64,000 bases of DNA from CAMDHY01 sp046156265. GTDB taxonomy: Bacteria > Pseudomonadota > Alphaproteobacteria > Rhizobiales > Segnochrobactraceae. The notes beneath the pieces were generated by a model that did no database searches, was not told the DNA's origin, and saw nothing but the letters and a program-made list of their open reading frames with translations. Where the stretch lies: NCBI RefSeq assembly GCF_046156265.1, contig NZ_JAWDIR010000022.1:558001-622000 (forward strand), in the 5' to 3' direction. Positions 43,752 to 52,589 of the stretch are shown here, piece by piece. Position numbers and translations under genes: made by a program. Every line of letters begins with the position of its first letter. Position 1 is the first letter of the stretch.

Positions 43752-45251
43752 TCAGATCTCGAACTTGATGCCCTGGGCGAGCGGCAGGGCGCGGGAGTAG
43801 TTCACCGTGGCGGTCTGGCGGCGCATGTAGCCCTTCCAGGAATCGGAGCCCGACTCGCGGCCGCCACCGGTCTCCTTCTCGCCGCCGAAGGCGCCGCCGA
43901 TCTCCGCCCCCGACGGGCCGATGTTGACGTTGGCGATGCCGCAGTCGGAGCCGGCCGCCGACAGGAACGCCTCGGTCTCGCGCACGTCGGTGGAGAAGAT
44001 GCAGGAGGAGAGCCCCTGCGGCACGCCATTCTGCAGCGCGATCGCCTCGTCGAGTGTGCTGTAGCGCAGCACGTAGAGGATCGGCGCGAAGGTCTCGTGG
44101 CGGACGATGTCGGTCTGGCCGGGCATCTCGACGATGGCGGGCCGCACGTAGAACGCCTCGGGGAAGCGGTCCTCCAGCACGCGGCCGCCGCCGTGGACGG
44201 TGCCGCCGTCGGCGCGGGCCGCCTCCAGCGCCCGCTCCATGCCCTCGAAGGCGGCGCGGTCGACGAGCGGGCCGACGAGGGTGCCGGCCTCGAGCGGGCT
44301 GCCGACCGGCAGGCCGGCATAGGCCGACGCAAGCCGCTGCACGAGGCCGTCCGCGACGCTCTCGTGGACGATCAGGCGGCGGAGCGACGTGCAGCGCTGG
44401 CCGCAGGTGCCGACGGCGGAGAACACCACCGCCCGCACCGCCATCTCGAGATCGGCGGAGGGCGCGACGATCATGGCGTTGTTGCCGCCGAGCTCGAGGA
44501 TCGAGCGGCCGAAGCGCTCGGCCACCTTCGGGCCGACCATGCGGCCCATGCGGGTGGAGCCGGTGGCCGAAACGATCGGCACCTTCGGGCTCTCCACCAG
44601 CGCCTCGCCGACGGCACGGCCGCCGATGACGATGCCGGCGAGGCCCGCGGGCGCATCGCCGAAGCGGGCGAGCGCGCGCTCGAAGATCTTCATGGTGGCG
44701 AGCGCCGTCAGCGGCGTCTTCTCCGACGGCTTCCAGATCACCGGGTCGCCGCAGACGAGCGCCAGCGCCGCGTTCCACGACCACACCGCGACGGGGAAGT
44801 TGAAGGCGGTGATGATCGCGCACGGCCCCATCGGGTGCCAGGTCTCGCGCATCGTGTGGCCCGGCCGCTCGGAGGCGATGGTGAGCCCGTGCAGCTGGCG
44901 CGACAGCCCGACCGCGAGGTCGCAGATGTCGATCATCTCCTGCACCTCGCCGAGGCCCTCCTGCAGGATCTTGCCGGCTTCCAGCGAGACCAGCCGGCCG
45001 AGTTCGGCCTTCGATGCCCGCAGTTCCTCGCCGAGCAGGCGGACGAGTTCGCCGCGGCGCGGCGCAGGCGTGTCGCGCCAGGCGGGGAAGGCGCTCGCGG
45101 CGGCTGCGATCACCGCCTGCACCTCGTCGGCGGTGTGCTCCTTCAGCCGGGCGAGCGCGGCGCCGTCGACCGGCGAGCGGACGGCGAGCGTGCCGCCGGT
45201 GAGGGAGGCGGCGTCGAGGCCGCAGGCGGCGAGAACATCTTGGTGGCTCAT
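43752..45251 (-). CDS. ALDH7-type aldehyde dehydrogenase (alpha-aminoadipate semialdehyde dehydrogenase-like)
   Basis: A 499-residue NAD-dependent dehydrogenase of the ALDH7A1/AmaB group. The catalytic Cys is in GTCGQRCTS, the general base Glu in ILELGGNNA, and the group-specific NFPVAVWSWN and GGEKETGGGRESGSDSWK segments are present. This enzyme oxidises piperideine-6-carboxylate/aminoadipate semialdehyde in lysine catabolism. The saccharopine/lysine-dehydrogenase-like gene at 31740-32816 could supply that substrate. The ATG at 45251 has GAGGAAG upstream. Its leader contains a candidate small RNA and terminator. Confidence 0.9.
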   Translation of the reverse strand: MSHQDVLAACGLDAASLTGGTLAVRSPVDGAALARLKEHTADEVQAVIAAAASAFPAWRDTPAPRRGELVRLLGEELRASKAELGRLVSLEAGKILQEGLGEVQEMIDICDLAVGLSRQLHGLTIASERPGHTMRETWHPMGPCAIITAFNFPVAVWSWNAALALVCGDPVIWKPSEKTPLTALATMKIFERALARFGDAPAGLAGIVIGGRAVGEALVESPKVPIVSATGSTRMGRMVGPKVAERFGRSILELGGNNAMIVAPSADLEMAVRAVVFSAVGTCGQRCTSLRRLIVHESVADGLVQRLASAYAGLPVGSPLEAGTLVGPLVDRAAFEGMERALEAARADGGTVHGGGRVLEDRFPEAFYVRPAIVEMPGQTDIVRHETFAPILYVLRYSTLDEAIALQNGVPQGLSSCIFSTDVRETEAFLSAAGSDCGIANVNIGPSGAEIGGAFGGEKETGGGRESGSDSWKGYMRRQTATVNYSRALPLAQGIKFEI

Positions 45252-45369
45252 CGAACTTCCTCGCGACGGCCGGGGCCGGGCGCATGTCGATCGAGCGCAT
45301 GCGCCGGGCGGGGCCGACCTCGTGTGTGATTGCCGTGGTTTTGCACCCGCCGAGGGCAGGCGCGCCACT

Positions 45370-45402
45370 AAAAAAGGCGGCCCGGACGCGCCGTGCGGGC
45401 CG
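45370..45402 (-). terminator. Rho-independent terminator on the minus strand
   Basis: CGGCCCG (45402-45396) pairs with CGGGCCG (45384-45378) around an 11-base loop, followed by CC and six T residues (45375-45370). It lies 119 bases upstream of the ALDH start, with no protein gene before it on this strand. It therefore ends a small RNA or acts as an attenuator. Confidence 0.8.
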
Positions 45403-45570
45403 ACCGGGCCGAGTTCAGGGAGGAGCCGTCGCGCCGCCCGAGGCTTCGCGCACCCTCGCCCGAAGCGGCGTGGAGGTCGCGGAGCCAGGCGACCATCCGC
45501 ATTGTCCGCCGAAATGCCGATCACGGCCGAACACGTCGCGGTGAGCGGTAGCTCCCTGTGGACAAGCGGT
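45370..45570 (-). ncRNA. Candidate structured small RNA or ALDH leader
   Basis: Between the divergent BMP gene and ALDH the minus strand carries a segment able to fold over about 145 bases: CAGGGAGC (45558-45551) pairs with GCTCctCCCTG (45426-45416). Internal hairpins are GGTCGC/GCGACC, GCTTCG/CGAAGC and GCATT/AATGC. The segment runs straight into the terminator at 45370-45402. The long closing stem around an open middle and the size recall 6S RNA, but I could not confirm this. A 44-codon frame (45368-45502) is also open, but its stop lies in the T run, which argues against coding. Confidence 0.4.
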
Positions 45571-45725
45571 GCACGCGCTCCGTGGCGGCCCGGAACTTGC
45601 GACGAAGCGGCCTTCGCGCCGCCGCCGCTCTCGGCTAGGCTCAAGGGCAGGCGACGAGGCCGCCCCGGGGCGGTGGGAAATCGGGAGTGGCCGCCGCGCG
45701 GCCGGAAAATGGGGAGCGTTTCGAC

Positions 45726-46730
45726 ATGACGTCAAAGCTGACCGGGCTGACCCGCCGCGCCGCGCTGATGGCGGCCGGCCTTCTCGCCGCCGTGGCCGTT
45801 GCCGGCGGGCCGGCGGACGCCGCCGAGAAGCCGATCAAGGTGGCGGCGATCTACACCGTGCCGGTCGAGCAGCAGTGGGTGAGCCGCATCCACCAGGCGC
45901 TGAAGGAGGCCGAAGCGCGCGGCGACGTCACCTACACGTTCTCCGAGAACGTCGCCAACACCGACTATGAGCGCGTCATGCGCCAGTATGCGAGCGAGGG
46001 GGCGAACCTCGTCGTCGGCGAGGTGTTCGGCGTCGAGCGCGCCGCCCGCAAGGTGGCGGCCGACTTCCCCAACACCGCCTTCCTGATGGGCTCGTCGTTC
46101 GGGCCTTCGGAGCCGAACTTCTCGGTGTTCGACAACTTCATCCAGGAGCCGTCCTACCTCACCGGCATGATCGCCGGCGCGAGCACCAAGTCGAACGTCA
46201 TCGGCATGGTCGGCGGCTACCCGATTCCGGAAGTGAACCGGCTGATGAACGCCTTCATGGACGGCGCGCTGTCGGTCAACCCGGACGCCAAGTTCATGGT
46301 GACGTTCATCAATTCCTGGTACGACCCGCCGAAGGCGAAGGAAGCCGCCTTCGCGATGATCGATAAGGGCGCCGACGTGATGTACGCCGAGCGCTTCGGC
46401 GTCTCCGACGCCGCCAAGGAGCGCGGCGTCTACGCCATCGGCAACGTCATCGACACGGCGCCGGAATATCCGGGCACGGTGATCGCCTCGGCGCTCTGGC
46501 ACATGGAGCCGACGATCGACCGGGCGGTGAAGGCCGTGCTCGACGGCGAGTTCGAGCCGGAGGACTACGGCAAGTATTCCTTCGTCCAGTACGGCGGCGG
46601 CTCGCTCGTCTTCGACGAGAAGATCGTTTCGCCTGAGATCGCGGCGAAGGTCGATGCGCAGTTCAACGAGATCAAGAGCGGCATGTTCCGCGTGAACATC
46701 AACGACAGCGAGCCGAAGCCGACGATGTGA
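45726..46730 (+). CDS. BMP-family ABC transporter substrate-binding protein 1
   Basis: A 334-residue periplasmic binding protein of the basic-membrane-protein (BMP/Bmp-PnrA) family, whose characterised members bind nucleosides or related bases. The N-terminal signal LTRRAALMAAGLLAAVAVAG contains RR and may use Tat. The binding-domain pattern YTVPVEQQWVSRIHQAL and GMIAGASTKSNVIGMVGG is typical. The ATG at 45726 has GGGGAG upstream. The transporter's ATPase and permeases begin 2.2 kb downstream, after a toxin-antitoxin pair and an MFS gene. Confidence 0.92.
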   Translation: MTSKLTGLTRRAALMAAGLLAAVAVAGGPADAAEKPIKVAAIYTVPVEQQWVSRIHQALKEAEARGDVTYTFSENVANTDYERVMRQYASEGANLVVGEVFGVERAARKVAADFPNTAFLMGSSFGPSEPNFSVFDNFIQEPSYLTGMIAGASTKSNVIGMVGGYPIPEVNRLMNAFMDGALSVNPDAKFMVTFINSWYDPPKAKEAAFAMIDKGADVMYAERFGVSDAAKERGVYAIGNVIDTAPEYPGTVIASALWHMEPTIDRAVKAVLDGEFEPEDYGKYSFVQYGGGSLVFDEKIVSPEIAAKVDAQFNEIKSGMFRVNINDSEPKPTM

Positions 46731-46740
46731 GGGGAGCCAT

Positions 46741-46763
46741 CGCCTGGTGGTCACCGCCAGGCG
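46741..46763 (+). terminator. Hairpin after BMP gene, weak terminator candidate
   Basis: CGCCTGG pairs with CCAGGCG around a nine-base loop, ten bases after the BMP stop. No T run follows, so termination is uncertain; it may instead shield the HigBA transcript. Confidence 0.35.
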
Positions 46764-46767
46764 GCGG

Positions 46768-46794
46768 TTGACATCTGTAAGGCAAGACCTTACA
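46768..46794 (+). promoter_or_regulatory. HigBA promoter/operator
   Basis: A consensus -35 hexamer TTGACA (46768-46773) is followed by the perfect palindrome TGTAAGGcaagaCCTTACA (46776-46794), which ends four bases before the higB ATG. A HigA dimer bound there would block transcription. The -10 element is not clear, and no standard ribosome site is visible upstream of higB. Confidence 0.75.
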
Positions 46795-46798
46795 CATC

Positions 46799-47083
46799 AT
46801 GATCGTCAGCTTCCGGAGCCGTGCGCTCAAGCGATACTGGACGAAAGGCGACGAGAGCGGCCTGCGCCCCGATTGGCGCGGCCGCATCAGGCGTCAGTTG
46901 CTGGTGCTCGAACAGGCGCACGGGCCCGAGGAAGCCGACCTGCCGGGCTGGGGCTTTCACACGCTGCGAGGCGATCAGGCGGGGCGCTACGCCTTGCTGG
47001 TGTCGCGCAACTGGCGGCTGACGTTCGGGTGGGACGGGCACGACGCCGTCGAACTCGATCTGGAGGACTATCATGGCGGCTGA
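46799..47083 (+). CDS. higB: HigB/RelE-type ribonuclease toxin
   Basis: A 94-residue toxin of the HigB family that cleaves mRNA at the ribosome. The N-terminus MIVSFRSRALKRYW, the core LPGWGFHTLRGDQAGRYALLVSRNWRLTFGW, and the C-terminal LEDYHGG are the diagnostic segments. The ATG at 46799 is the only start consistent with the family. It precedes and overlaps its antitoxin gene by 11 bases, the toxin-first order typical of higBA. Confidence 0.92.
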   Translation: MIVSFRSRALKRYWTKGDESGLRPDWRGRIRRQLLVLEQAHGPEEADLPGWGFHTLRGDQAGRYALLVSRNWRLTFGWDGHDAVELDLEDYHGG

Positions 47084-47396
47084 GACGCTGAGGCACCCGT
47101 CGATCGAGCCGGCGCATCCTGGCGAAATCCTGCGCGAGGACGTTCTTCCCGGGCTCGGCCGCAGCAAGGCGGAAATCGCCAGGCTTCTCGGCATTTCCCG
47201 GCAGACGCTCTACGACATCCTTAACGAACGGCAGCCGGTCTCGCCGACGGTGGCCGTGCGGCTCGCCAAGCTCGTCGGCGGGAGTGCGGGAACCTGGGTC
47301 CGGCTGCAGGCCGACTACGACGTCCGCAGGGCGGAGCGCGAGGTCGATGTCTCCGCCATCCCCACCCTCCGCGCCGATCGCCAGGCCGCCGCCTGA
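47073..47396 (+). CDS. higA: HigA/Xre-type antitoxin
   Basis: A 107-residue antitoxin with the N-terminal HigA motif PAHPGEILREDVLPGLG and a helix-turn-helix IARLLGISRQTLYDILNERQ (about residues 32-56). The tail (GTWVRLQADYDVRRAERE) matches HigA proteins. It is expected to neutralise HigB and to bind the palindrome at 46776-46794. The ATG at 47073 lies inside the higB 3' end. Confidence 0.93.
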   Translation: MAAETLRHPSIEPAHPGEILREDVLPGLGRSKAEIARLLGISRQTLYDILNERQPVSPTVAVRLAKLVGGSAGTWVRLQADYDVRRAEREVDVSAIPTLRADRQAAA

Positions 47397-47460
47397 GCCA
47401 CCCAGCCCGGGCTTTCCGCCTCCCGCCTCCCTCGACCACCCTCTCCGGGCGGAGATCTCC

Positions 47461-48981
47461 TTGTTCAGCCAGGATCGCAGGTCCGGAGTAACCGCTGCCA
47501 CGTGGCCCGACCGCATTGCGCGGTGGGAGCCGGCGCCGCTGCCGGCGCTCGCCGCCTCGCCGCGGTGGCCGTGGTATGTCGTGGCGACGACGTGCATCGG
47601 CGCGTTCCTCGGGCAGCTCGATGCGAGCATCGTGCAGCTCGCCCTGCCGACGCTCGAGCGCAGCTTCGACGCGCGGCTCGGGACGGTGAGCTGGGTGGCG
47701 ATCGGCTACCAGCTCGCCTTCGCCGCGGCGCTGCCGATCTTCGCCCGCCTCGCCGACATCGCCGGGCGCAAGATCCTCTACATCCTCGGCTTCGCGCTCT
47801 TCGCGATCGGCTCGGCCGGCTGCGCGATGGCACCGAACCTCGAGACGCTGATCGCCTGCCGGCTCCTGCTCGGCATCTCCGGCGCGCTCGCCGGGGCGAA
47901 CAGCATCGTCATCCTGGTGCGCAGCGCCGGACCGGAGCGGCGGGCGACCGCCATGGGCGTGTTCGCCGCCGCCCAGGCGATCGGCGTCTGCCTCGGCCCC
48001 GTGCTCGGCGGCCTGCTGCTCGACCTCTTCGACTGGCGGGCGGTGTTCTGGGTGGGCGTGCCGATCGCCGCTGTGGGCGCCGTCGCCGCCTTTCTCGTGG
48101 TGCCGAAATCCGGGCCGGCGGGCGAAGGCGGCCTCGACGGCTGGGGGGCGCTGCTGCTCATCCCGGCCCTCGCCGCACTCCTGCTCGCCATCACCCAGGC
48201 CGACCGCTGGGGGCTCGGCTCCGCCGCCTTCCTCGGCTGCATGGTCGCGGTGCCGGTGCTGCTGGCCGCGTTCGTCTGGCGCGAGCGCCGCGCCCGCCAC
48301 CCGCTGATCAAGCTCGAGCTCCTGGCGACGCCGGCCTTCGCCGGCGGCATGGTGGCGACCGCCTCGGCCTATGCCGTGCTCTACGGCATGTTCTTCCTGA
48401 TGTCGTTCGCGCTGGTGCGCGGCTTCGGCGCCTCGCCGCTGGAAGCGGGGCTCCGCCTCGTCATCATCCCGCTGGCGCTGGCGCTGGTGGCACCGTTCAG
48501 CGGCCGGGTCGGGACGCGCTTCGGCGAGCGGCGCACGCTCGTGGTGGCGATGACGACGGCGGCGGCGGCGATCCTCGTGCTCGCCTCCGCGGTGGCTCCG
48601 GGCGGCTTCGACCTCGCGGTGCGCCTCGCCGCGCTCGCTGTCTTCGGCGGGTCGCTCGGGCTGTTCATCGCCCCCAACAACAACATGACGCTGAAGGCCG
48701 CACCCGAGCACCTCACCGGCTCGGCCGGCGGCCTCCTCAACCTGATGCGAATGATCGGGTGCGGCCTCGGCATTGCGTTTGCCTCCGCCGTGCTGTCGTG
48801 GCGCCTCGGCACCAGCGGCGGCGCGACGACGGTCGGCGTCGACGAGGCGGTGCTGCTTTCGGCCGTCGCGGGCAGCCTGCTGGTGCCGGCGGCCTTCGCG
48901 CTGATCGCCGCGGCGGCGGCGCTGCTGCATCGGCGCGACGAGGCGCGGGCCGCCGAGCCGGCCGCGGGGGCGCAACAATGA
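47461..48981 (+). CDS. MFS drug/proton antiporter (DHA2-like), TTG start
   Basis: A 506-residue major facilitator with about 14 helices. Motif A-like GYQLAFAAALPIFARLADIAGRKILY and motif C-like GPVLGGLLLDLFDWRAVFW are present, as in DHA2-type multidrug exporters. The TTG at 47461 has GGAG six bases upstream; no ATG or GTG fits between the higA stop and the first helix. Its stop overlaps the ABC ATPase ATG by four bases (ATGA), so it is translationally coupled to the nucleoside-type transporter operon. Confidence 0.88.
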   Translation: MFSQDRRSGVTAATWPDRIARWEPAPLPALAASPRWPWYVVATTCIGAFLGQLDASIVQLALPTLERSFDARLGTVSWVAIGYQLAFAAALPIFARLADIAGRKILYILGFALFAIGSAGCAMAPNLETLIACRLLLGISGALAGANSIVILVRSAGPERRATAMGVFAAAQAIGVCLGPVLGGLLLDLFDWRAVFWVGVPIAAVGAVAAFLVVPKSGPAGEGGLDGWGALLLIPALAALLLAITQADRWGLGSAAFLGCMVAVPVLLAAFVWRERRARHPLIKLELLATPAFAGGMVATASAYAVLYGMFFLMSFALVRGFGASPLEAGLRLVIIPLALALVAPFSGRVGTRFGERRTLVVAMTTAAAAILVLASAVAPGGFDLAVRLAALAVFGGSLGLFIAPNNNMTLKAAPEHLTGSAGGLLNLMRMIGCGLGIAFASAVLSWRLGTSGGATTVGVDEAVLLSAVAGSLLVPAAFALIAAAAALLHRRDEARAAEPAAGAQQ

Positions 48982-50504
48982 CGGTGCCGGTGCTCGCCAT
49001 CGACGGCGTGACGAAGCGGTTCGGGCCGCTCGTCGCCAACGACCAGATCTCCCTCGACCTCGGCCGCGGCGAGGTGCTGGCGCTGCTCGGCGAGAACGGC
49101 GCCGGCAAGACGACGCTGATGTCGATCCTGTTCGGCCACTACGTCGCGGACGAAGGCGAGGTGCGCGTCGCCGGCCCGGACGGGGCGATGGTGGCGCTGC
49201 CGCCGGGCTCGCCGAAGGCGGCGATCGCCGCCGGCATCGGCATGGTGCACCAGCACTTCGCGCTCGCCGATGCGCTGACCGTCCTCGACAACGTCATGCT
49301 CGGCACCGAGCCGCTGTGGCGGCCGTGGCGCGACACCGGCCCGGCGCGGGCGAAGCTCGAAAGGCTGATGGCGGAGTGCGGGCTCACCGTGGACCTGTCG
49401 GCCCGCACCGGCGCGCTGTCGGTCGGCGAGCGGCAGCGGGTGGAGATCCTCAAAGCCCTCTACCGCGACGCCCGCATCCTCGTGCTCGACGAGCCGACCG
49501 CGGTGCTGACGCCGCAGGAGGCGGAGGGGCTGTTTGCGACGCTGAAGGTGCTGACGGGGAAGGGCCTCGCGGTGATCTTCATCAGCCACAAGCTCGGCGA
49601 GGTGCTGGCGGTGGCCGACCGCGTCGCCGTGCTGCGCCAGGGCCGCAAGGTCTACGAGGCGGCGAACCGCGGCCTCGACCGGGCGGGTCTCGCCGAGGCG
49701 ATGGTCGGCCGGCCGCTGACGCCGCCCGCCCGTTCGCCGGGCACGCCGGGGCGATCGGTGCTGCAGCTCGCCGGCGTGACGGTCGCCGGCCGCGGCGGGC
49801 GGGCGGGGCTCGTCGACGCGAACCTTTCCGTGCGGGCCGGCGAGATCGTCGGCGTCGCCGGCGTGTCCGGCAACGGCCAGGAGGCGCTGGCGAACGTCAT
49901 CTCCGGGCTCGTGGCCGCGACGGCAGGCTCGGTGACGGTCGACGGCGTGGCGCTTTCCGCCGACCCGCGCGCGGCGGTGGCGGCGGGCGTCGGGCGAATC
50001 CCGGAGGACCGCCACCGCGACGGCGTCGTCGGCGACATGAGCGTCGAGGAGAACCTGGTGCTCGAGGGCCTGCGCGGGCCGGCGACGCAGCGCCGCGGCC
50101 TCCTGCAGTTCCGCGACATCCGCCGCCGCGCGGTGGCGGCGATCGAGGCCTATGACGTGCGCTGCCCCGGCCCGACGGCGCGGGTGCGGCTCTTGTCCGG
50201 CGGCAACATGCAGAAGCTGGTGCTCGCCCGGGCGCTGATCCCGGAACCGAAGCTGGTGCTCGCCGCCCAGCCCTCGCGCGGCCTCGACGTCGGCGCGACA
50301 GGGGCCGTGCACGCCCGCCTGATCGAGGCGCGCGGCCGCGGCGCGGCGGTGCTGCTGATCACCGAGGACCTCGACGAGCTCCTGGCGCTGTCCGACCGCG
50401 TCGTCGTGCTCTTCCATGGCCGGCTGACGGAGGCGGGCGAAAACCGTGATCTCGACATCCGCCGCATCGGGCTGATGATGGCGGGACAGGAGGTGCCGGC
50501 ATGA
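48978..50504 (+). CDS. BMP-type ABC transporter ATP-binding protein (two ATPase domains)
   Basis: A 508-residue duplicated ATPase like those of nucleoside and ribose transporters. The first domain has Walker A GENGAGKTTL, the variant signature LSVGERQRVEILKA and Walker B ILVLDEPTA. The second has a degenerate Walker A (GVSGNGQEAL), signature LSGGNMQKLVLARAL and Walker B LVLAAQPSRGLD, as normal for this group. It is coupled by overlap to the MFS gene before it and to the permease after it (ATGA at 50501-50504). Confidence 0.93.
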   Translation: MTVPVLAIDGVTKRFGPLVANDQISLDLGRGEVLALLGENGAGKTTLMSILFGHYVADEGEVRVAGPDGAMVALPPGSPKAAIAAGIGMVHQHFALADALTVLDNVMLGTEPLWRPWRDTGPARAKLERLMAECGLTVDLSARTGALSVGERQRVEILKALYRDARILVLDEPTAVLTPQEAEGLFATLKVLTGKGLAVIFISHKLGEVLAVADRVAVLRQGRKVYEAANRGLDRAGLAEAMVGRPLTPPARSPGTPGRSVLQLAGVTVAGRGGRAGLVDANLSVRAGEIVGVAGVSGNGQEALANVISGLVAATAGSVTVDGVALSADPRAAVAAGVGRIPEDRHRDGVVGDMSVEENLVLEGLRGPATQRRGLLQFRDIRRRAVAAIEAYDVRCPGPTARVRLLSGGNMQKLVLARALIPEPKLVLAAQPSRGLDVGATGAVHARLIEARGRGAAVLLITEDLDELLALSDRVVVLFHGRLTEAGENRDLDIRRIGLMMAGQEVPA

Positions 50505-51580
50505 TCCGGCTCGAGCCGCGCACCCGCATTTCGCCGGCGCTGGCGCTGGGCGTGCCGGTGGCGGCGGTGGTGGTGGCGCTGCTGCTCGCCGCGGTGCCGC
50601 TCGCCTTCGCAGGCGTGCCCGTCGGGGCGGCGTTCGTGCTGATGGCGCAGGGGGCGGCGGGGTCGGTCTATGCGCTGACCGAGACGCTGACGCGGGCGAC
50701 GCCGCTCATCTTCACCGGGCTTGCCGCCGCCGTCGCCTTCCGGGCACGGCTCTGGAACATCGGCGCCGAGGGGCAGCTATATGCCGGGGCGCTGGCGACG
50801 GTGGCGATCGGCGCCGGTGCTGTGACGCTGCCGCCGGTGCTCATGATCCCGCTCGTCGCGGTCGCCGGCGCGGCGGCGGGCGCGGTGATGATGCTGGTGC
50901 CGACGCTGCTCAAGACCCGCTTCGGCGTCGACGAGGTGGTGACGACGCTGCTCTCGAACTTCATCGTCATCCTGTTCGTCTCGATGATGCTCGACGGGGC
51001 GCTGAAGGACCCGATGGGCGGCGGCTGGCCGCAATCGGCGCCGGTGCTGCCGGAGGCGGAGCTGCCGCGGCTCGTCAGCCAGACGCGGCTGCACGCCGGA
51101 TTGCTCGCGGCGCTGGCCGCCGCCGTGCTGATCTGGGCGTTCGACCGCTTCACGGTGTGGGGCTTTGAGGCCCGTGCCGTCGGGCTGAACCCGGCCGGCG
51201 CGCGCTTTGCCGGCATCCGGGTGAACGCCACCTTCGTGCGGGTGGCGATCCTGTCCGGCGCGCTCGCAGGGCTCGCCGGGGTCTCGGAGGTGGCGGGGCT
51301 GAAGGGCAACCTCACCCAGGACCTGTCGCCGGGCTTCGGCTACACCGGCATCGTCGTCGCCATGCTCGCCATGCTGCACCCCCTCGGCGTGGTGGTGGCG
51401 GCGGTGTTCATGGCCGGCGTGTTCGTCGGCGCCGACACGATGGGCCGCACGCTCGGGGTGTCGAGCTACATCGCCAACCTCATCGTGGCGCTGTCGCTTC
51501 TGACGATGCTGGTCGGCCAGTTGTTCCTGCAGTGGAAGGTCGGCTGGCGCGGGCGGCCGGCCGCGGGAGGGCGGGCATGA
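50501..51580 (+). CDS. BMP-type ABC transporter permease 1
   Basis: A 359-residue BPD_transp_2-type inner-membrane permease with about nine helices. The family segment LWNIGAEGQLYAGALA is at about residues 85-100, and EARAVGLNPAGARFAGI forms the cytoplasmic loop that contacts the ATPase. Together with the second permease it forms the translocation channel for the substrate delivered by the BMP proteins. It overlaps both neighbours by four bases. Confidence 0.93.
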   Translation: MIRLEPRTRISPALALGVPVAAVVVALLLAAVPLAFAGVPVGAAFVLMAQGAAGSVYALTETLTRATPLIFTGLAAAVAFRARLWNIGAEGQLYAGALATVAIGAGAVTLPPVLMIPLVAVAGAAAGAVMMLVPTLLKTRFGVDEVVTTLLSNFIVILFVSMMLDGALKDPMGGGWPQSAPVLPEAELPRLVSQTRLHAGLLAALAAAVLIWAFDRFTVWGFEARAVGLNPAGARFAGIRVNATFVRVAILSGALAGLAGVSEVAGLKGNLTQDLSPGFGYTGIVVAMLAMLHPLGVVVAAVFMAGVFVGADTMGRTLGVSSYIANLIVALSLLTMLVGQLFLQWKVGWRGRPAAGGRA

Positions 51581-52521
51581 TCGAGGCGCTCGACATGCTG
51601 GCGACCGTCGCCTTCTGGATCGCGGCGCTGCGCATCGCGACGCCGCTGATCTTCGGCGTGATCGGCGAGCTCGTCTGCGAGCGGGCGGGTGTGCTCAACC
51701 TCGGCATCGAGGGGATCATGACGGCCGGTGCCATGGCCGGCTGGATGAGCGTCTATTTCGGCGCCGATCTGTGGACGGGCGTGGTTGTGGCGGCCCTCGT
51801 CGGCGCGTCGCTCGGGCTACTGCACGCACTGCTCACCGTCGTGCTCGGGCGCTCGCAGCACGTCACCGGCATCGGCATCACGCTGTTCGCGTCCTCCGGC
51901 AGCTACTTCCTCTACCGGATGATCCTGCCGGACGTGTCGTCGCCGCCGCGCATCGAGCCGTTCCAGCCGGTCGGCTGGGCGTGGCTGGAGGCGATCCCGT
52001 TCATCGGGCCGATCCTCGCCGGCCAGACGGCGCTGACCTTCCTGGCGCTGGCGCTCGCCGCCGTCGTGTCGTTCGTGCTGTGGAAGACGCCGGCGGGGCT
52101 CGCCGTTCGGGCGGTCGGCGAGAACCCGGCGGCGGCGGAGGCGCAGGGCATCGACCCGACGCGGGTGCGGATCCTCGCCGTCGTCGCCGGCTCGGCGATC
52201 ATGGCGATCGGCGGGGCGTTCCTGACGATGTCGGCCTTCAACGCCTTCTTCTTCGAGATGATCGCCGGGCGCGGCTGGATCGCGCTGGCACTCGTCGTCT
52301 TCGGCTCGTGGATGCCCGGCAAGGCGGTGCTCGGCGCCATCCTGTTCGGCGCCTTCGACGCCTTCCAGGTGCGCCTGCAGCAGGCGATGGGTGGCGCCAT
52401 CCCGCACCAGATCTTCCTGATGCTGCCCTACGTGCTGTCGATCGTCGCGCTCGTCGTGGTGTCGCGCCGCGCCGCCGTGCCGAAGGCGCTGATGATCCCG
52501 TATGTGAAAGGGCAGCGGTGA
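51577..52521 (+). CDS. BMP-type ABC transporter permease 2
   Basis: A 314-residue permease partner with about eight helices; the segment GVLNLGIEGIMTAGAM (about residues 40-55) and the EAA-like loop AVRAVGENPAAAEAQGI are the family hallmarks. The ATG at 51577 overlaps the stop of permease 1. It is followed after 68 bases by an amidohydrolase gene, which suggests that the imported compound is a nucleobase or nucleoside. Confidence 0.93.
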   Translation: MIEALDMLATVAFWIAALRIATPLIFGVIGELVCERAGVLNLGIEGIMTAGAMAGWMSVYFGADLWTGVVVAALVGASLGLLHALLTVVLGRSQHVTGIGITLFASSGSYFLYRMILPDVSSPPRIEPFQPVGWAWLEAIPFIGPILAGQTALTFLALALAAVVSFVLWKTPAGLAVRAVGENPAAAEAQGIDPTRVRILAVVAGSAIMAIGGAFLTMSAFNAFFFEMIAGRGWIALALVVFGSWMPGKAVLGAILFGAFDAFQVRLQQAMGGAIPHQIFLMLPYVLSIVALVVVSRRAAVPKALMIPYVKGQR

Positions 52522-52589
52522 CGCTGCCGACCCTGTGAACGCGCAGCGCTGATGCGCCCCCTGGTGATGTGCCCCTCGAGGAGTTGTCC

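Noticed and set aside
45368..45502. A 44-codon open frame upstream of the ALDH gene
   Set aside because: Its stop codon falls within the T run of an intrinsic terminator, no ribosome site is visible, and the segment is better explained as a folded RNA.
46791..46796. TACACA as the -10 box of the HigBA promoter
   Set aside because: At 17-base spacing from TTGACA it would place the transcription start inside the higB coding region, so the true -10 element is left unassigned.
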